64,000 nucleotides of DNA from Pleurodeles waltl (Eukaryota > Chordata > Amphibia > Caudata > Salamandridae): the NCBI RefSeq assembly GCF_031143425.1, contig NW_027150006.1, forward strand, positions 62,001 through 126,000. The letters run 5' to 3'. Shown here piece after piece: positions 46,878-59,064 of the stretch (positions are counted from its first letter, which is position 1; each line of letters starts with the position of its first letter). The position numbers and the translations under genes were made by a program. A model generated the notes under the pieces. The model did not search any database. It had not been told where the DNA came from and was given only the letters and a program-made list of their open reading frames with translations.

Positions 46878-49800
46878 TTACCCAGAATCCTTTGCAAACC
46901 TCAATATTTGGCTAAAAAAAAACGTTTTCCTCACATTTTGGTGACAGATAGTTCTGGAATCAGAGAGGAGCCACAAATTTCCTTCCACCCAGCATTCCCC
47001 TAAGTCTCCTGATAAAAATGATACCTCACTTGTGTGGGTAGGCCTAGCGCCCGCGACAGGAAATGCCCCAAAACGCAACGTGGACACATCAAATTTTTTT
47101 AAAGAAAACAGAGGTGTTTTTTGCAAAGTGCCTACCTGTAGATTTTGGCCTCTAGCTCAGCCGGCACCTAGGGAAACCTACCAAACCTGTGCATTTTTGA
47201 AAACTAGAGACCTAGGGGAATCCAAGATTGGGTGACTGGTGGGGCTCTGACCAGGTTCTGTTACCCAGAATCCTTTGCAAACCTCAAAATTTCACAAAAA
47301 AAACAAGTTTTCCTCACATTTTGGTGACAGATAGTTCTGGAATCAGAGAGGAGCCACAAATTTCCTTCCACCCAGCATTCCCCCAAGTCTCCTGATAAAA
47401 ATTATACCTCACTTGTGTGGGTAGGCCTAGCGCCTGTGACAGGAAATGCCCCAAAACGCAACGTGGACACATCACATTTTTTTAAAGAAAACAGAGGTGT
47501 TTTTTGCAAAGTGCCTACCTGTAGATTTTGGCCTCTAGCTCAGCCGGCACCAAGGAAACCTACCAAACCTGTGCATTTTTGAAAACTAGAGACCTAGGGG
47601 AATGCAAGATGGGGTGACTTGTGGGGCTCTGACCAGGTTCTGTTACCCAGAATCCTTTGCAAACCTCAAAATTCGGCTAACAAAACACATTTTCCTCACA
47701 TTTTGGTGACAGATAGTTCTGGAATCAGAGAGGAGCCACAAATTTCCTTCCACCCAGCATTCCCCCAAGTCTTCTGATAAAAATGATACCTCACTTGTGT
47801 GGGTAGGCCTAGCGCCCGCGGCAGGAAATGCCCCAAAACGCATCGTGGACACATCAAATTTTTTTAAAGAAAACAGAGGTGTTTTTTGCAAAGTGCCTAC
47901 CTGTAGATTTTGGCCTCTACCTCAGCCGGCACCTAGGGAAACCTACCAAACCTGTGCATTTTTGAAAACTAGAGACCTAGGGGAATGCAAGATGGGGTGA
48001 CTTGTGGGGCTCTGACCAGGTTCTGTTACCCAGAATCCTTTGCAAACCTCAAAATTCGGCTAAAAAAACACATTTTCCTCACATTTTGGTGACAGATAGT
48101 TCTGGAATCAGAGAGGAGCCACATATTTCCTTCCACACAGCATTCCCCCAAGTCTTCTGATAAAAATGATACCTCACTTGTGTGGGTAGGCCTAGCGCCC
48201 GCGACAGGAATTGCCCCAAAACGCAACGTGGACAAATCAATTTTTTTTAAAGAAAACAGATGTGTTTTTTGCAAAGTGCCTACCTGTAGATTTTGGCCTC
48301 TAGCTCAGCCGGCACCTAGGGAAACCTACCAAACCTGTGCATTTTTGAAAACTAGAGACCTAGGGGAATGCAAGATGGGGTGACTTGTGGGGCTCTGACC
48401 AGGTTCTGTTACCCAGAATCCTTTGCAAACCTCAAAATTTGGCTAAAAATACACATTTTCTTCAAATTTTGGTGACAGAAAGTTCTGGAATCAGAGAGGA
48501 GCCACAAATTTCCTTCCACCCAGCGTTCCCCGAAATCTCCCGATAAAAATGATACATTACTTGTGTGGGTAGGCCTAGAGCCCGCAACAGGAAATGCCCC
48601 AAAACGCAACGTGGACACATCACATTTTTTGAAAGAAAACAAAGGTGTTTTTTGCAAAGTGCCTACCTGTAGATTTTGGCGTCTAGCTCAGCCGGCACCT
48701 AGGGAAACCTACCAAACCTGTGCATTTTTGAAAACTAGAGACCTAGGGGAATCCAAGATGGGGTGACTTTTGGGGCTCTGACCAGGTTCTGTTACCCAGA
48801 ATCCTTTGCAAACCTCAAAATGTGGCTAAAACAACACTATTTCCTCACATTTTGGTGAAAGAGAGTTCTGGAATCAGAGAGGAGCCACAAATTTCCTTCC
48901 ACCCAGCATTCCCCCAAGTCTCCTGATAAAAATGATACCTCACTTGTGTGGGTAGGCGTAGCGCCCGCGACAGGAAATGCCCCAAAACGCAACGTGGACA
49001 CAACACATTTTTTTAAAGAAAACAGAGGTGTTTTTTGCAAAGTGCCTACCTGTAGATTTTGGCCTCTAGCTCAGCCGGCACCTAGGGAAACCTACCAAAC
49101 CTGTGCATTTTTGAAAACTAGAGACCTAGGGGAATCCAAGATGGGGTGACTTGTGGGGCTCTGACCAGGTTCTGTTACCCAGAATCCTTTGCAAACCTCA
49201 AAATTTGGCTAAAAAAACACGTTTTCCTCACATTTTGGTGACAGATAGTTCTGGAATCAGAGAGGAGCCACAAATTTCCTTCCACCCAGCATTCCCCCAA
49301 GTCATCTGATAAAAATGATACCTCACTTGTGTGGGTAGGCCTAGCGCCCGTGACAGGAAATGCCCCAAAACGCAACGTGGACACATCACACTTTTTTTAA
49401 AGAAAACAGAGGTGTTTTTTGCAAAGTGCCTACCTGTAGATTTTGGCCTCTAGCTCAGCCGGCACCTAGGGAAACCTACCAAACCTGTGCATTTTAAAAA
49501 ACTAGAGACCTAGGGGAATCCAAGATGGGGTGACTTGTGGGGCTCTGACCAGATTCTGTTACCCAGAATCCTTTGCAAACCTCAAAATTTGGCTAAAAAT
49601 ACACATTTTCCTCAAATTTTGGTGACAGAAAGATCTGGAATCAGAGAGGAGCCACAAATTTCCTTCCACCCAGCGTTCCCCCAAATCTCCCGATAAAAAT
49701 GATACATCACTTGTGTGGGTAGGCCTAGCGCCCGTGACAGGAAATGCCCCAAAACGCAACGTGGACACATCACATTGTTTTAAAGAAAATAGAGGTGCTT

Positions 49801-51446
49801 TTTGCAAAGTGCCTACCTGTAGATTTTGGCCTCTAGCTCAGCCGGCACCTAGGGAAACCTGCCAAACCTGTGCATTTTTGAAAACTAGAGACCTAGGGGA
49901 ATGCAAGATGGGGTGACTTGTGGGGCTCTGACCAGGTTCTGTTACCCAGAATCCTTTGCAAACCTCATAATTTGGCTAAAAAAAACACATTTTCCTCACA
50001 TTTTGGTGACAGATAGTTCAGGAATCAGAGAGGAGCCACAAATTTCCTTCCACCCAGCATTACCCCAAGTCTCCTGATAAAAATGATACCTCACTTGTGT
50101 GGGTAGGCCTAGCGCCCGTGACAGGAAATGCCCCAAAACGTAACGTGGACACATCAAATTTTTTGAAAGGAAACAGAGGTGTTTTTTGCAAAGTGCCTAC
50201 CTGTAGATTTTGGCCTCTACCTCAGCCGGCACCTAGGGAAACCTACCTAACCTGTGCATTTTTTTAAACTAGAGACCTAGGGGAATCCAAGATGGGGTGA
50301 CTTGTGGGGCTCTGACCAGGTTCTGTTACCCAGAATCCTTTGCAAACCTCAAAATGTGGCTAAAAATACACATTTTCATCAACTTTTGGTGACAGAAAGT
50401 ACTGGAATCATAGAGGAGCCACAAATTTCCTTCCACCCAGCGTTCCCCCAAATCTCCCGATAAAAATGATACATCACTTGTGTGGGTAGGCCTAGCGCCT
50501 GCAACAGAAAATGCCCCAAAACGCAACGTGGACACATCACATTTTTTTAAAGAAAACAGAGGTGTTTTTTGAAAGTGCCTACCTGTAGATTTTGGCCTCT
50601 AGCTCAGCCGGCACCTAGGGAAACCTACCAAACCTGTGCATTTTTGAAAACTAGAGACCTAGGGGAATCCAAGATGGCGTGACTGGTGGGGCTCTGACCA
50701 GGTTCTGTTACCCAGAATCCTTTGCAAACCTCAAAATTTCACTAAAAAAACACGTTTTCCTCACATTTTGGTGACAGATAGTTCTGGAATCAGAGAGGAG
50801 CTACAAATTTCCTTCCACCCAGCATTCCCCCAAGTCTCCTGATAAAAATGATACCTCACTTGTGTGGGTAGGCCTAGCGCCTGTGACAGGAAATGCCCCA
50901 AAACGCAACGTGGACACATCACATTTTTTTAAAGAAAACAGAGGATTTTGGCCTCTTGCTCATCCGGCACCTAGGGAAACCTACCAAACCTGTGCATTTT
51001 AAAAAACTAGAGACCTAGGGGAATCCAAGATGGGGTGACTTGTGGGGCTCTGACCAGGTTCTGTTACCCAGAATCCTTTGCAAACCTCAAAATTTGGCTA
51101 AAAAAACACGTTTTCCTCACATTTTGGTGACTGATAGTTCTGGAATCAGAGAGGAGCCACAAATTTCCTTCCACCCAGCATTCCCCCAAGTCTACTGATA
51201 AAAATGATACCTCACTTGAGTGGGTAGGCCTAGCGCCCGTGACAGGAAATGCCCCAAAACGCAACGTGGACACATCAAATTTTTTTAAAGAAAACAGAGG
51301 TGTTTTTTGCAAAGTGCCTACCTGTAGATTTTGGCCTCTAGCTCAGCCGGCACCTAGGGAAACCTACCAAACCTGTGCATTTATGAAAACTAGAGACCTA
51401 GGGGAATCCAAGATTGGGGGACTTGTGGGGCTCTGACCAGGTTCTG
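46878..51446. repeat. HOR-C/A composite 12-mer, copy 1
   Basis: Units start at 46878 (l), 47261 (f3), 47643 (k1), 48026 (k3), 48409 (m), 48792 (i), 49175 (a-like), 49559 (c), 49942 (d''), 50326 (e), 50708 (f, 27-bp deletion) and 51064 (a/k2 hybrid). Five C units, one i and six A-derived units make a 4,569-bp composite. Variants shared with copy 2 include ACATTGTTTTAAAG, CTACCTAACCTG, TTTTTTGAAAGTGCC, GATGGCGTGAC and AGTCATCTGAT. Private changes include GCACCAAGG in 47643 and GTGCTTTTTGC in 49559. Confidence 0.9.
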
Positions 51447-54400
51447 TTACCCAGAATCCTTTGCAAACCTCAATATTTGGCTAAAAAAAAACGTTTTCCT
51501 CACATTTTGGTGACAGATAGTTCTGGAATCAGAGAGGAGCCACAAATTTCCTTCCACCCAGCATTCCCCTAAGTCTCCTGATAAAAATGATACCTCACTT
51601 GTGTGGGTAGGCCTAGCGCCCGCGACAGGAAATGCCCCAAAACGCAACGTGGACACATCAAATTTTTTTAAAGAAAACAGAGGTGTTTTTTGCAAAGTGC
51701 CTACCTGTAGATTTTGGCCTCTAGCTCAGCCGGCACCTAGGGAAACCTACCAAACCTGTGCATTTTTGAAAACTAGAGACCTAGGGGAATCCAAGATTGG
51801 GTGACTGGTGGGGCTCTGACCAGGTTCTGTTACCCAGAATCCTTTGCAAACCTCAAAATTTCACAAAAAAAAAAAGTTTTCCTCACATTTTGGTGACAGA
51901 TAGTTCTGGAATCAGAGAGGAGCCACAAATTTCCTTCCACCCAGCATTCCCCCAAGTCTCCTGATAAAAATTATACCTCACTTGTGTGGGTAGGCCTAGC
52001 GCCTGTGACAGGAAATGCCCCAAAACGCAACGTGGACACATCACATTTTTTTAAAGAAAACAGAGGTGTTTTTTGCAAAGTGCCTACCTGTAGATTTTGG
52101 CCTCTAGCTCAGCCGGCACCTAGGGAAACCTACCAAACCTGTGCATTTTTGAAAACTAGAGACCTAGGGGAATGCAAGATGGGGTGACTTGTGGGGCTCT
52201 GACCAGGTTCTTTTACCCAGAATCCTTTGCAAACCTCAAAATTCGGCTAACAAAACACATTTTCCTCACATTTTGGTGACAGATAGTTCTGGAATCAGAG
52301 AGGAGCCACAAATTTCCTTCCACCCAGCATTCCCCCAAGTCTTCTGATAAAAATGATACCTCACTTGTGTGGGTAGGCCTAGCGCCCGCGGCAGGAAATG
52401 CCCCAAAACGCATCGTGGACACATCAATTTTTTTTAAAGAAAACAGAGGTGTTTTTTGCAAAGTGCCTACCTGTAGATTTTGGCCTCTACCTCAGCCGGC
52501 ACCTAGGGAAACCTACCAAACCTGTGCATTTTTGAAAACTAGAGACCTAGGGGAATGCAAGATGGGGTGACTTGTGGGGCTCTGACCAGGTTCTGTTACC
52601 CAGAATCCTTTGCAAACCTCAAAATTCGGCTAAAAAAACACATTTTCCTCACATTTTGGTGACAGATAGTTCTGGAATCAGAGAGGAGCCACATATTTCC
52701 TTCCACACAGCATTCCCCCAAGTCTTCTGATAAAAATGATACCTCACTTGTGTGGGTAGGCCTAGCGCCCGCGACAGGAAATGCCCCAAAACGCAACGTG
52801 GACAAATCAATTTTTTTTAAAGAAAACAGATGTGTTTTTTGCAAAGTGCCTACCTGTAGATTTTGGCCTCTAGCTCAGCCGGCACCTAGGGAAACCTACC
52901 AAACCTGTGCATTTTTGAAAACTAGAGACCTAGGGGAATGCAAGATGGGGTGACTTGTGGGGCTCTGACCAGGTTCTGTTACCCAGAATCCTTTGCAAAC
53001 CTCAAAATTTGGCTAAAAATACACATTTTCTTCAAATTTTGGTGACAGAAAGTTCTGGAATCAGAGAGGAGCCACAAATTTCCTTCCACCCAGCGTTCCC
53101 CGAAATCTCCCGATATAAATGATACATTACTTGTGTGGGTAGGCCTAGAGCCCGCAACAGGAAATGCCCCAAAACGCAACGTGGACACATCACATTTTTT
53201 GAAAGAAAACAAAGGTGTTTTTTGCAAAGTGCCTACCTGTAGATTTTGGCGTCTAGCTCAGCCGGCACCTAGGGAAACCTACCAAACCTGTGCATTTTTG
53301 AAAACTAGAGACCTAGGGGAATCCAAGATGGGGTGACTTTTGGGGCTCTGACCAGGTTCTGTTACCCAGAATCCTTTGCAAACCTCAAAATGTGGCTAAA
53401 ACAACACGATTTCCTCACATTTTGGTGAAAGAGAGTTCTGGAATCAGAGAGGAGCCACAAATTTCCTTCCACCCAGCATTCCCCCAAGTCTCCTGATAAA
53501 AATGATACCTCACTTGTGTGGGTAGGCGTAGCGCCCGCGACAGGAAATGCCCCAAAACGCAACGTGGACACAACACATTTTTTTAAAGAAAACAGAGGTG
53601 TTTTTTGCAAAGTGCCTACCTGTAGATTTTGGCCTCTAGCTCAGCCGGCACCTAGGGAAACCTACCAAACCTGTGCATTTTTGAAAACTAGAGACCTAGG
53701 GGAATCCAAGATGGGGTGACTTGTGGGGCTCTGACCAGGTTCTGTTACCCAGAATCCTTTGCAAACCTCAAAATTTGGCTAAAAAAACACGTTTTCCTCA
53801 CATTTTGGTGACAGATAGTTCTGGAATCAGAGAGGAGCCACAAATTTCCTTCCACCCAGCATTCCCCCAAGTCATCTGATAAAAATGATACCTCACTTGT
53901 GTGGGTAGGCCTAGCGCCCGTGACAGGAAATGCCCCAAAACGCAACGTGGACACATCACACTTTTTTTAAAGAAAACAGAGGTGTTTTTTGCAAAGTGCC
54001 TACCTGTAGATTTTGGCCTCTAGCTCAGCCGGCACCTAGGGAAACCTACCAAACCTGTGCATTTTAAAAAACTAGAGACCTAGGGGAATCCAAGATGGGG
54101 TGACTTGTGGGGCTCTGACCAGATTCTGTTACCCAGAATCCTTTGCAAACCTCAAAATTTGGCTAAAAATACACATTTTCCTCAAATTTTGGTGACAGAA
54201 AGATCTGGAATCAGAGAGGAGCCACAAATTTCCTTCCACCCAGCGTTCCCCCAAATCTCCCGATAAAAATGATACATCACTTGTGTGGGTAGGCCTAGCG
54301 CCCGTGACAGGAAATGCCCCAAAACGCAACGTGGACACATCACATTGTTTTAAAGAAAATAGAGGTGTTTTTTGCAAAGTGCCTACCTGTAGATTTTGGC

Positions 54401-56017
54401 CTCTAGCTCAGCCGGCACCTAGGGAAACCTGCCAAACCTGTGCATTTTTGAAAACTAGAGACCTAGGGGAATGCAAGATGGGGTGACTTGTGGGGCTCTG
54501 ACCAGGTTCTGTTACCCAGAATCCTTTGCAAACCTCATAATTTGGCTAAAAAAAACACATTTTCCTCACATTTTGGTGACAGATAGTTCTGGAATCAGAG
54601 AGGAGCCACAAATTTCCTTCCACCCAGCATTACCCCAAGTCTCCTGATAAAAATGATACCTCACTTGTGTGGGTAGGCCTAGCGCCCGTGACAGGAAATG
54701 CCCCAAAACGTAACTTGGACACATCAAATTTTTTGAAAGGAAACAAAGGTGTTTTTTGCAAAGTGCCTACCTGTAGATTTTGGCCTCTACCTCAGCCGGC
54801 ACCTAGGGAAACCTACCTAACCTGTGCATTTTTTTAAACTAGAGACCTAGGGGAATCCAAGATGGGGTGACTTGTGGGGCTCTGACCAGGTTCTGTTACC
54901 CAGAATCCTTTGCAAACCTCAAAATGTGGCTAAAAATACACATTTTCATCAACTTTTGGTGACAGAAAGTACTGGAATCATAGAGGAGCCACAAATTTCC
55001 TTCCACCCAGCGTTCCCCCAAATCTGCCGATAAAAATGATACATCACTTGTGTGGGTAGGCCTAGCGCCTGCAACAGAAAATGCCCCAAAACGCAACGTG
55101 GACACATCACATTTTTTTAAAGAAAACAGAGGTGTTTTTTGAAAGTGCCTACCTGTAGATTTTGGCCTCTAGCTCAGCCGGCACCTAGGGAAACCTACCA
55201 AACCTGTGCATTTTTGAAAACTAGAGACCTAGGGGAATCCAAGATGGCGTGACTGGTGGGGCTCTGACCAGGTTCTGTTACCCAGAATCCTTTGCAAACC
55301 TCAAAATTTCACTAAAAAAACACGTTTTCCTCACATTTTGGTGACAGATAGTTCTGGAATCAGAGAGGAGCTACACATTTCCTTCCACCCAGCATTCCCC
55401 CAAGTCTCCTGATAAAAATGATACCTCACTTGTGTGGGTAGGCCTAGCGCCTGTGACAGGAAATGCCCCAAAACGCAACGTGGACACATCACATTTTTTT
55501 AAAGAAAACAGAGGATTTTGGCCTCTAGCTCATCCGGCACCTAGGGAAACCTACCAAACCTGTGCATTTTAAAAAACTAGAGACCTAGGGGAATCCAAGA
55601 TGGGGTGACTTGTGGGGCTCTGACCAGGTTCTGTTACCCAGAATCCTTTGCAAACCTCAAAATTTGGCTAAAAAAACACGTTTTCCTCACATTTTGGTGA
55701 CAGATAGTTCTGGAATCAGAGAGGAGCCACAAATTTCCTTCCACCCAGCATTCCCCCAAGTCTACTGATAAAAATGATACCTCACTTGTGTGGGTAGGCC
55801 TAGCGCCCGTGACAGGAAATGCCCCAAAACGCAACGTGGACACAACACACTTTTTTTAAAGAAAACAGAGGTGTTTTTTGCAAAGTGCCTACCTGTAGAT
55901 TTTGGCCTCTAGCTCAGCCGGCACCTAGGGAAACCTACCAAACCTGTGCATTTTAAAAAACTAGAGACCTAGGGGAATCCAAGATGGGGTGACTTGTGGG
56001 GCTCTGACCAGATTCTG
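51447..56017. repeat. HOR-C/A composite 12-mer, copy 2
   Basis: Units start at 51447, 51830, 52213, 52596, 52979, 53362, 53745, 54129, 54512, 54896, 55278 and 55634, matching copy 1 unit by unit at an offset of 4,569 or 4,570 bp. The last unit is a plain type a with ACAACACAC, where copy 1 ends in an a/k2 hybrid; that hybrid is the junction between the two copies. Private changes include CGATATAAATG in 52979 and AATCTGCCG in 54896. Confidence 0.9.
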
Positions 56018-56399
56018 TTACCCAGAATCCTTTGCAAACCTCAAAATTTGGCTAAAAATACACATTTTCCTCAAATTTTGGTGACAGAAAGATCTGGAAT
56101 CAGAGAGGAGCCACAAATTTCCTTCCACCCAGCGTTCCCCCAAATCTCCCGATAAAAATGATACATCACTTGTGTGGGTAGGCCTACGCCCGTGACAGGA
56201 AATGCCCCAAAACGCAACGTGGACACATCACATTTTTTTAAAGAAAATAGAGGTGTTTTTTGCAAAGTGCCTACCTGTAGATTTTGGCCTCTAGCTCAGC
56301 CGGCACCTAGGGAAACCTGCCAAACCTGTGCATTTTTGAAAACTAGAGACCTAGGGGAATGCAAGATGGGGTGACTTGTGGGGCTCTGACCAGGTTCTG
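56018..56399. repeat. HOR-A type c unit linking to family B
   Basis: A 382-bp c unit with CAGATTCTG, GAAAGATCTGG and AAAATAGAGG. It has a private single-base loss, GGCCTACGCCC in place of GGCCTAGCGCCC. The order a (55634), c, d' repeats the arrangement at 36184-37318. Confidence 0.87.
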
Positions 56400-57150
56400 T
56401 TACCCAGAATCCTTTGCAAACCTCATAATTTGGCTAAAAAAAACACATTTTCCTCACATTTTGGTGACAGAGAGGAGCCACAAATTTCCTTCCACCCAGC
56501 ATTACCCCAAGTCTCCTGATAAAAATGATACCTCACTTGTGTGGGTAGGCCTAGCGCCCGTGACAGGAAATGCCCCAAAACGTAACGTGGACACATCAAA
56601 TTTTTTGAAAGGAAACAGAGGTGTTTTTTGCAAAGTGCCTACCTGTAGATTTTGGCCTCTACCTCAGCCGGCACCTAGGGAAACCTACCAAACCTGTGCA
56701 TTTTTTTAAACTAGAGACCTAGGGGAATCCAAGATGGGGTGACTTGTGGGGCTCTGACCAGGTTCTGTTACCCAGAATCCTTTGCAAACCTCAAAATGTG
56801 GCTAAAAATACACATTTTCATCAACTTTTGGTGACAGAAAGTTCTGGAATCATAGAGGAGCCACAAATTTCCTTCCACCCAGTGTTCCCCCAAATCTCCC
56901 GATAAAAATGATACATCACTTGTGTGGGTAGGCCTAGCGCCTGCAACAGGAAATGCCCCAAAACGCAACGTGGACACATCACATTTTTTTAAAGAAAACA
57001 GAGGTGTTTTTTGGAAAGTGCCTACCTGTAGATTTTGGCATCTAGCTCAGCCGGCACCTAGGGAAACCTACCAAACCTGTGCATTTTTGAAAACTAGAGA
57101 CCGAGGGGAATCCAAGATGGGGTGACTGGTGGGGCTCTGACCAGGTTCTG
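56400..57150. repeat. HOR-B units d'-e
   Basis: Units start at 56400 (d', 16-bp deletion, GAGAGGAGCC form) and 56768 (e with CAGTGTTCC). They match 36951-37701. The e tail has TTGGCATCTAGC and GAGACCGAGGGG, changes copied into unit 57533 by the local duplication that follows. Confidence 0.88.
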
Positions 57151-58681
57151 TTACCCAGAATCATTTGCAAACCTCAAAATTTCACTAAAAAAACACGTTT
57201 TCCTCACATTTTGGTGACAGATAGTTCTGGAATCAGAGAGGAGCTACAAATTTCCTTCCACCCAGCATTCCCCCAAGTCTCCTGATAAAAATGATACCTC
57301 ACTTGTGTGGGTAGGCCTAGCGCCTGTGACAGGAAATGCCCCAAAACGCAACGTGGACACATCACATTTTTTTAAAGAAACAGAGGTGTTTTTTGCAAAG
57401 TGCCTACCTGTAGATTTTGGCCTCTAGCTCATCCGGCACCTAGGGAAACCTACCAAACCTGTGCATTTTTTAAAACTAGAGACCTAGGGGAATCCAAGAT
57501 GGGGTGACTTGTGGGGCTCTGACCAGGTTTTGTTACCCAGAATCCTTTGAAAACCTAAAAATTTGCCTAAAAAAACACATTTTCCTCACATTTTGGTGAC
57601 AGATAGTTCTGGAATCAGAGAGGAGCCACAAAGTTCCTTCCACCCAGTGTTCCCCCAAATCTCCCGATAAAAATGATACATCACTTGTGTGGGTAGGCCT
57701 AGCGCCTGCAACAGGAAATGCCCCAAAACGCAACGTGGACACATCACATTTTTTTAAAGAAAACAGAGGTGTTTTTTGGAAAGTGCCTACCTGTAGATTT
57801 TGGCATCTAGCTCAGCCGGCACCTAGGGAAACCTACCAAACCTGTGCATTTTTGAAAACTAGAGACCGAGGGGAATCCAAGATGGGGTGACTGGTGGGGC
57901 TCTGACCAGGTTCTGTTACCCAGAATCATTTGCAAACCTCAAAATTTCACTAAAAAAACACGTTTTCCTCACATTTTGGTGACAGATAGTTCTGGAATCA
58001 GAGAGGAGCTACAAATTTCCTTCCACCCAGCATTCCCCCAAGTCTCCTGATAAAAATGATACCTCACTTGTGTGGGTAGGCCTAGCGCCTGTGACAGGAA
58101 ATGCCCCAAAACGCAACGTGGACACATCACATTTTTTTAAAGAAAACAGAGGTGTTTTTTGCAAAGTGCCTACCTGTAGATTTTGGCCTCTAGCTCATCC
58201 GGCACCTAGGGAAACCTACCAAACCTGTGCATTTTTTAAAACTAGAGACCTAGGGGAATCCAAGATGGGGTGACTTGTGGGGCTCTGACCAGGTTTTGTT
58301 ACCCAGAATCCTTTGAAAACCTAAAAATTTGCCTAAAAAAACACATTTTCCTCACATTTTGGTGACAGATAGTTCTGGAATCAGAGAGGAGCCACAAAGT
58401 TCCTTCCACCCAGCATTCCCCTAAGTGTCCTGATAAAAATGACACCTCACTTGTGTGGGTAGGCCTATCGCCCGTGACAGGAAATGCCCCAAAACGCAAC
58501 GTGGACACATAACATTTTTTGAAAGAAAACAGAGGTGTTTTTTGCAAAGTGCCTATCTGTAGATTTTGGCCTCTAGCTCAGCTGGCACCTAGGGAAACCT
58601 ACCAAACCTGTGCATTTTTGAAAACTAGAGACCTAGGGGAATGCAAGATGGGGTGACCTGTGGGGCTCTGACCAGGTTCTG
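57151..58681. repeat. Local 765-bp dimer duplication in family B (f2, h1/e, f2, h1)
   Basis: Units start at 57151 (f2), 57533 (h1/e hybrid), 57916 (f2) and 58299 (h1). Both f2 units carry AGAATCATTTGC. Unit 57533 has an h1 head (AAATTTGCC, CACAAAGTTCC) and the tail of the preceding e, including TTGGCATCTAGC and GACCGAGGGG. An exchange between an h1 and an upstream e thus duplicated two monomers. Unit 57151 has AAAGAAACAGAGG, lacking one A; unit 58299 has GGCCTATCGCCC and CACATAACATT. Confidence 0.88.
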
Positions 58682-59064
58682 TTACCCAGAATCCTTTGCA
58701 AACCTCAAAATTTGGCTAAAAAAACACGTTGTCCTCACATTTTGGTGACAGATAGTTCTGGAATCAGAGAGGAGCCACAAATTTCCTTCCACCCAGCATT
58801 CCCCCAAGTGTCCTGATAAAAATGATACCTCACTTGTGTGGGTAGGCCTAGCGCCCACGACAGGAAATGCCCCAAAACGCAACGTGGACACATCACATTT
58901 TTTTAAAGAAAACAGAGGTGTTTTTTGCAAAGTGCCTACCTGTAGATTTTGGCCTCTAGCTCAGCCGGCACCTAGGGAAATCTACCAAACCTGTGCATTT
59001 TTGAAAACTAGAGACCTAGGGGAATGCAAGATGGGGTGACTTGTGGGGCTCTGACCAGGTTCTG
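58682..59064. repeat. Family B h2 unit
   Basis: It has the h2 markers ACACGTTGTCCTC and CGCCCACGAC. It also has CCAAGTGTCC, otherwise typical of h1, and GGGAAATCTACC. It is followed by a j unit, as h2 is at 40368, so the passage from B to C is the same in both places. Confidence 0.87.
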
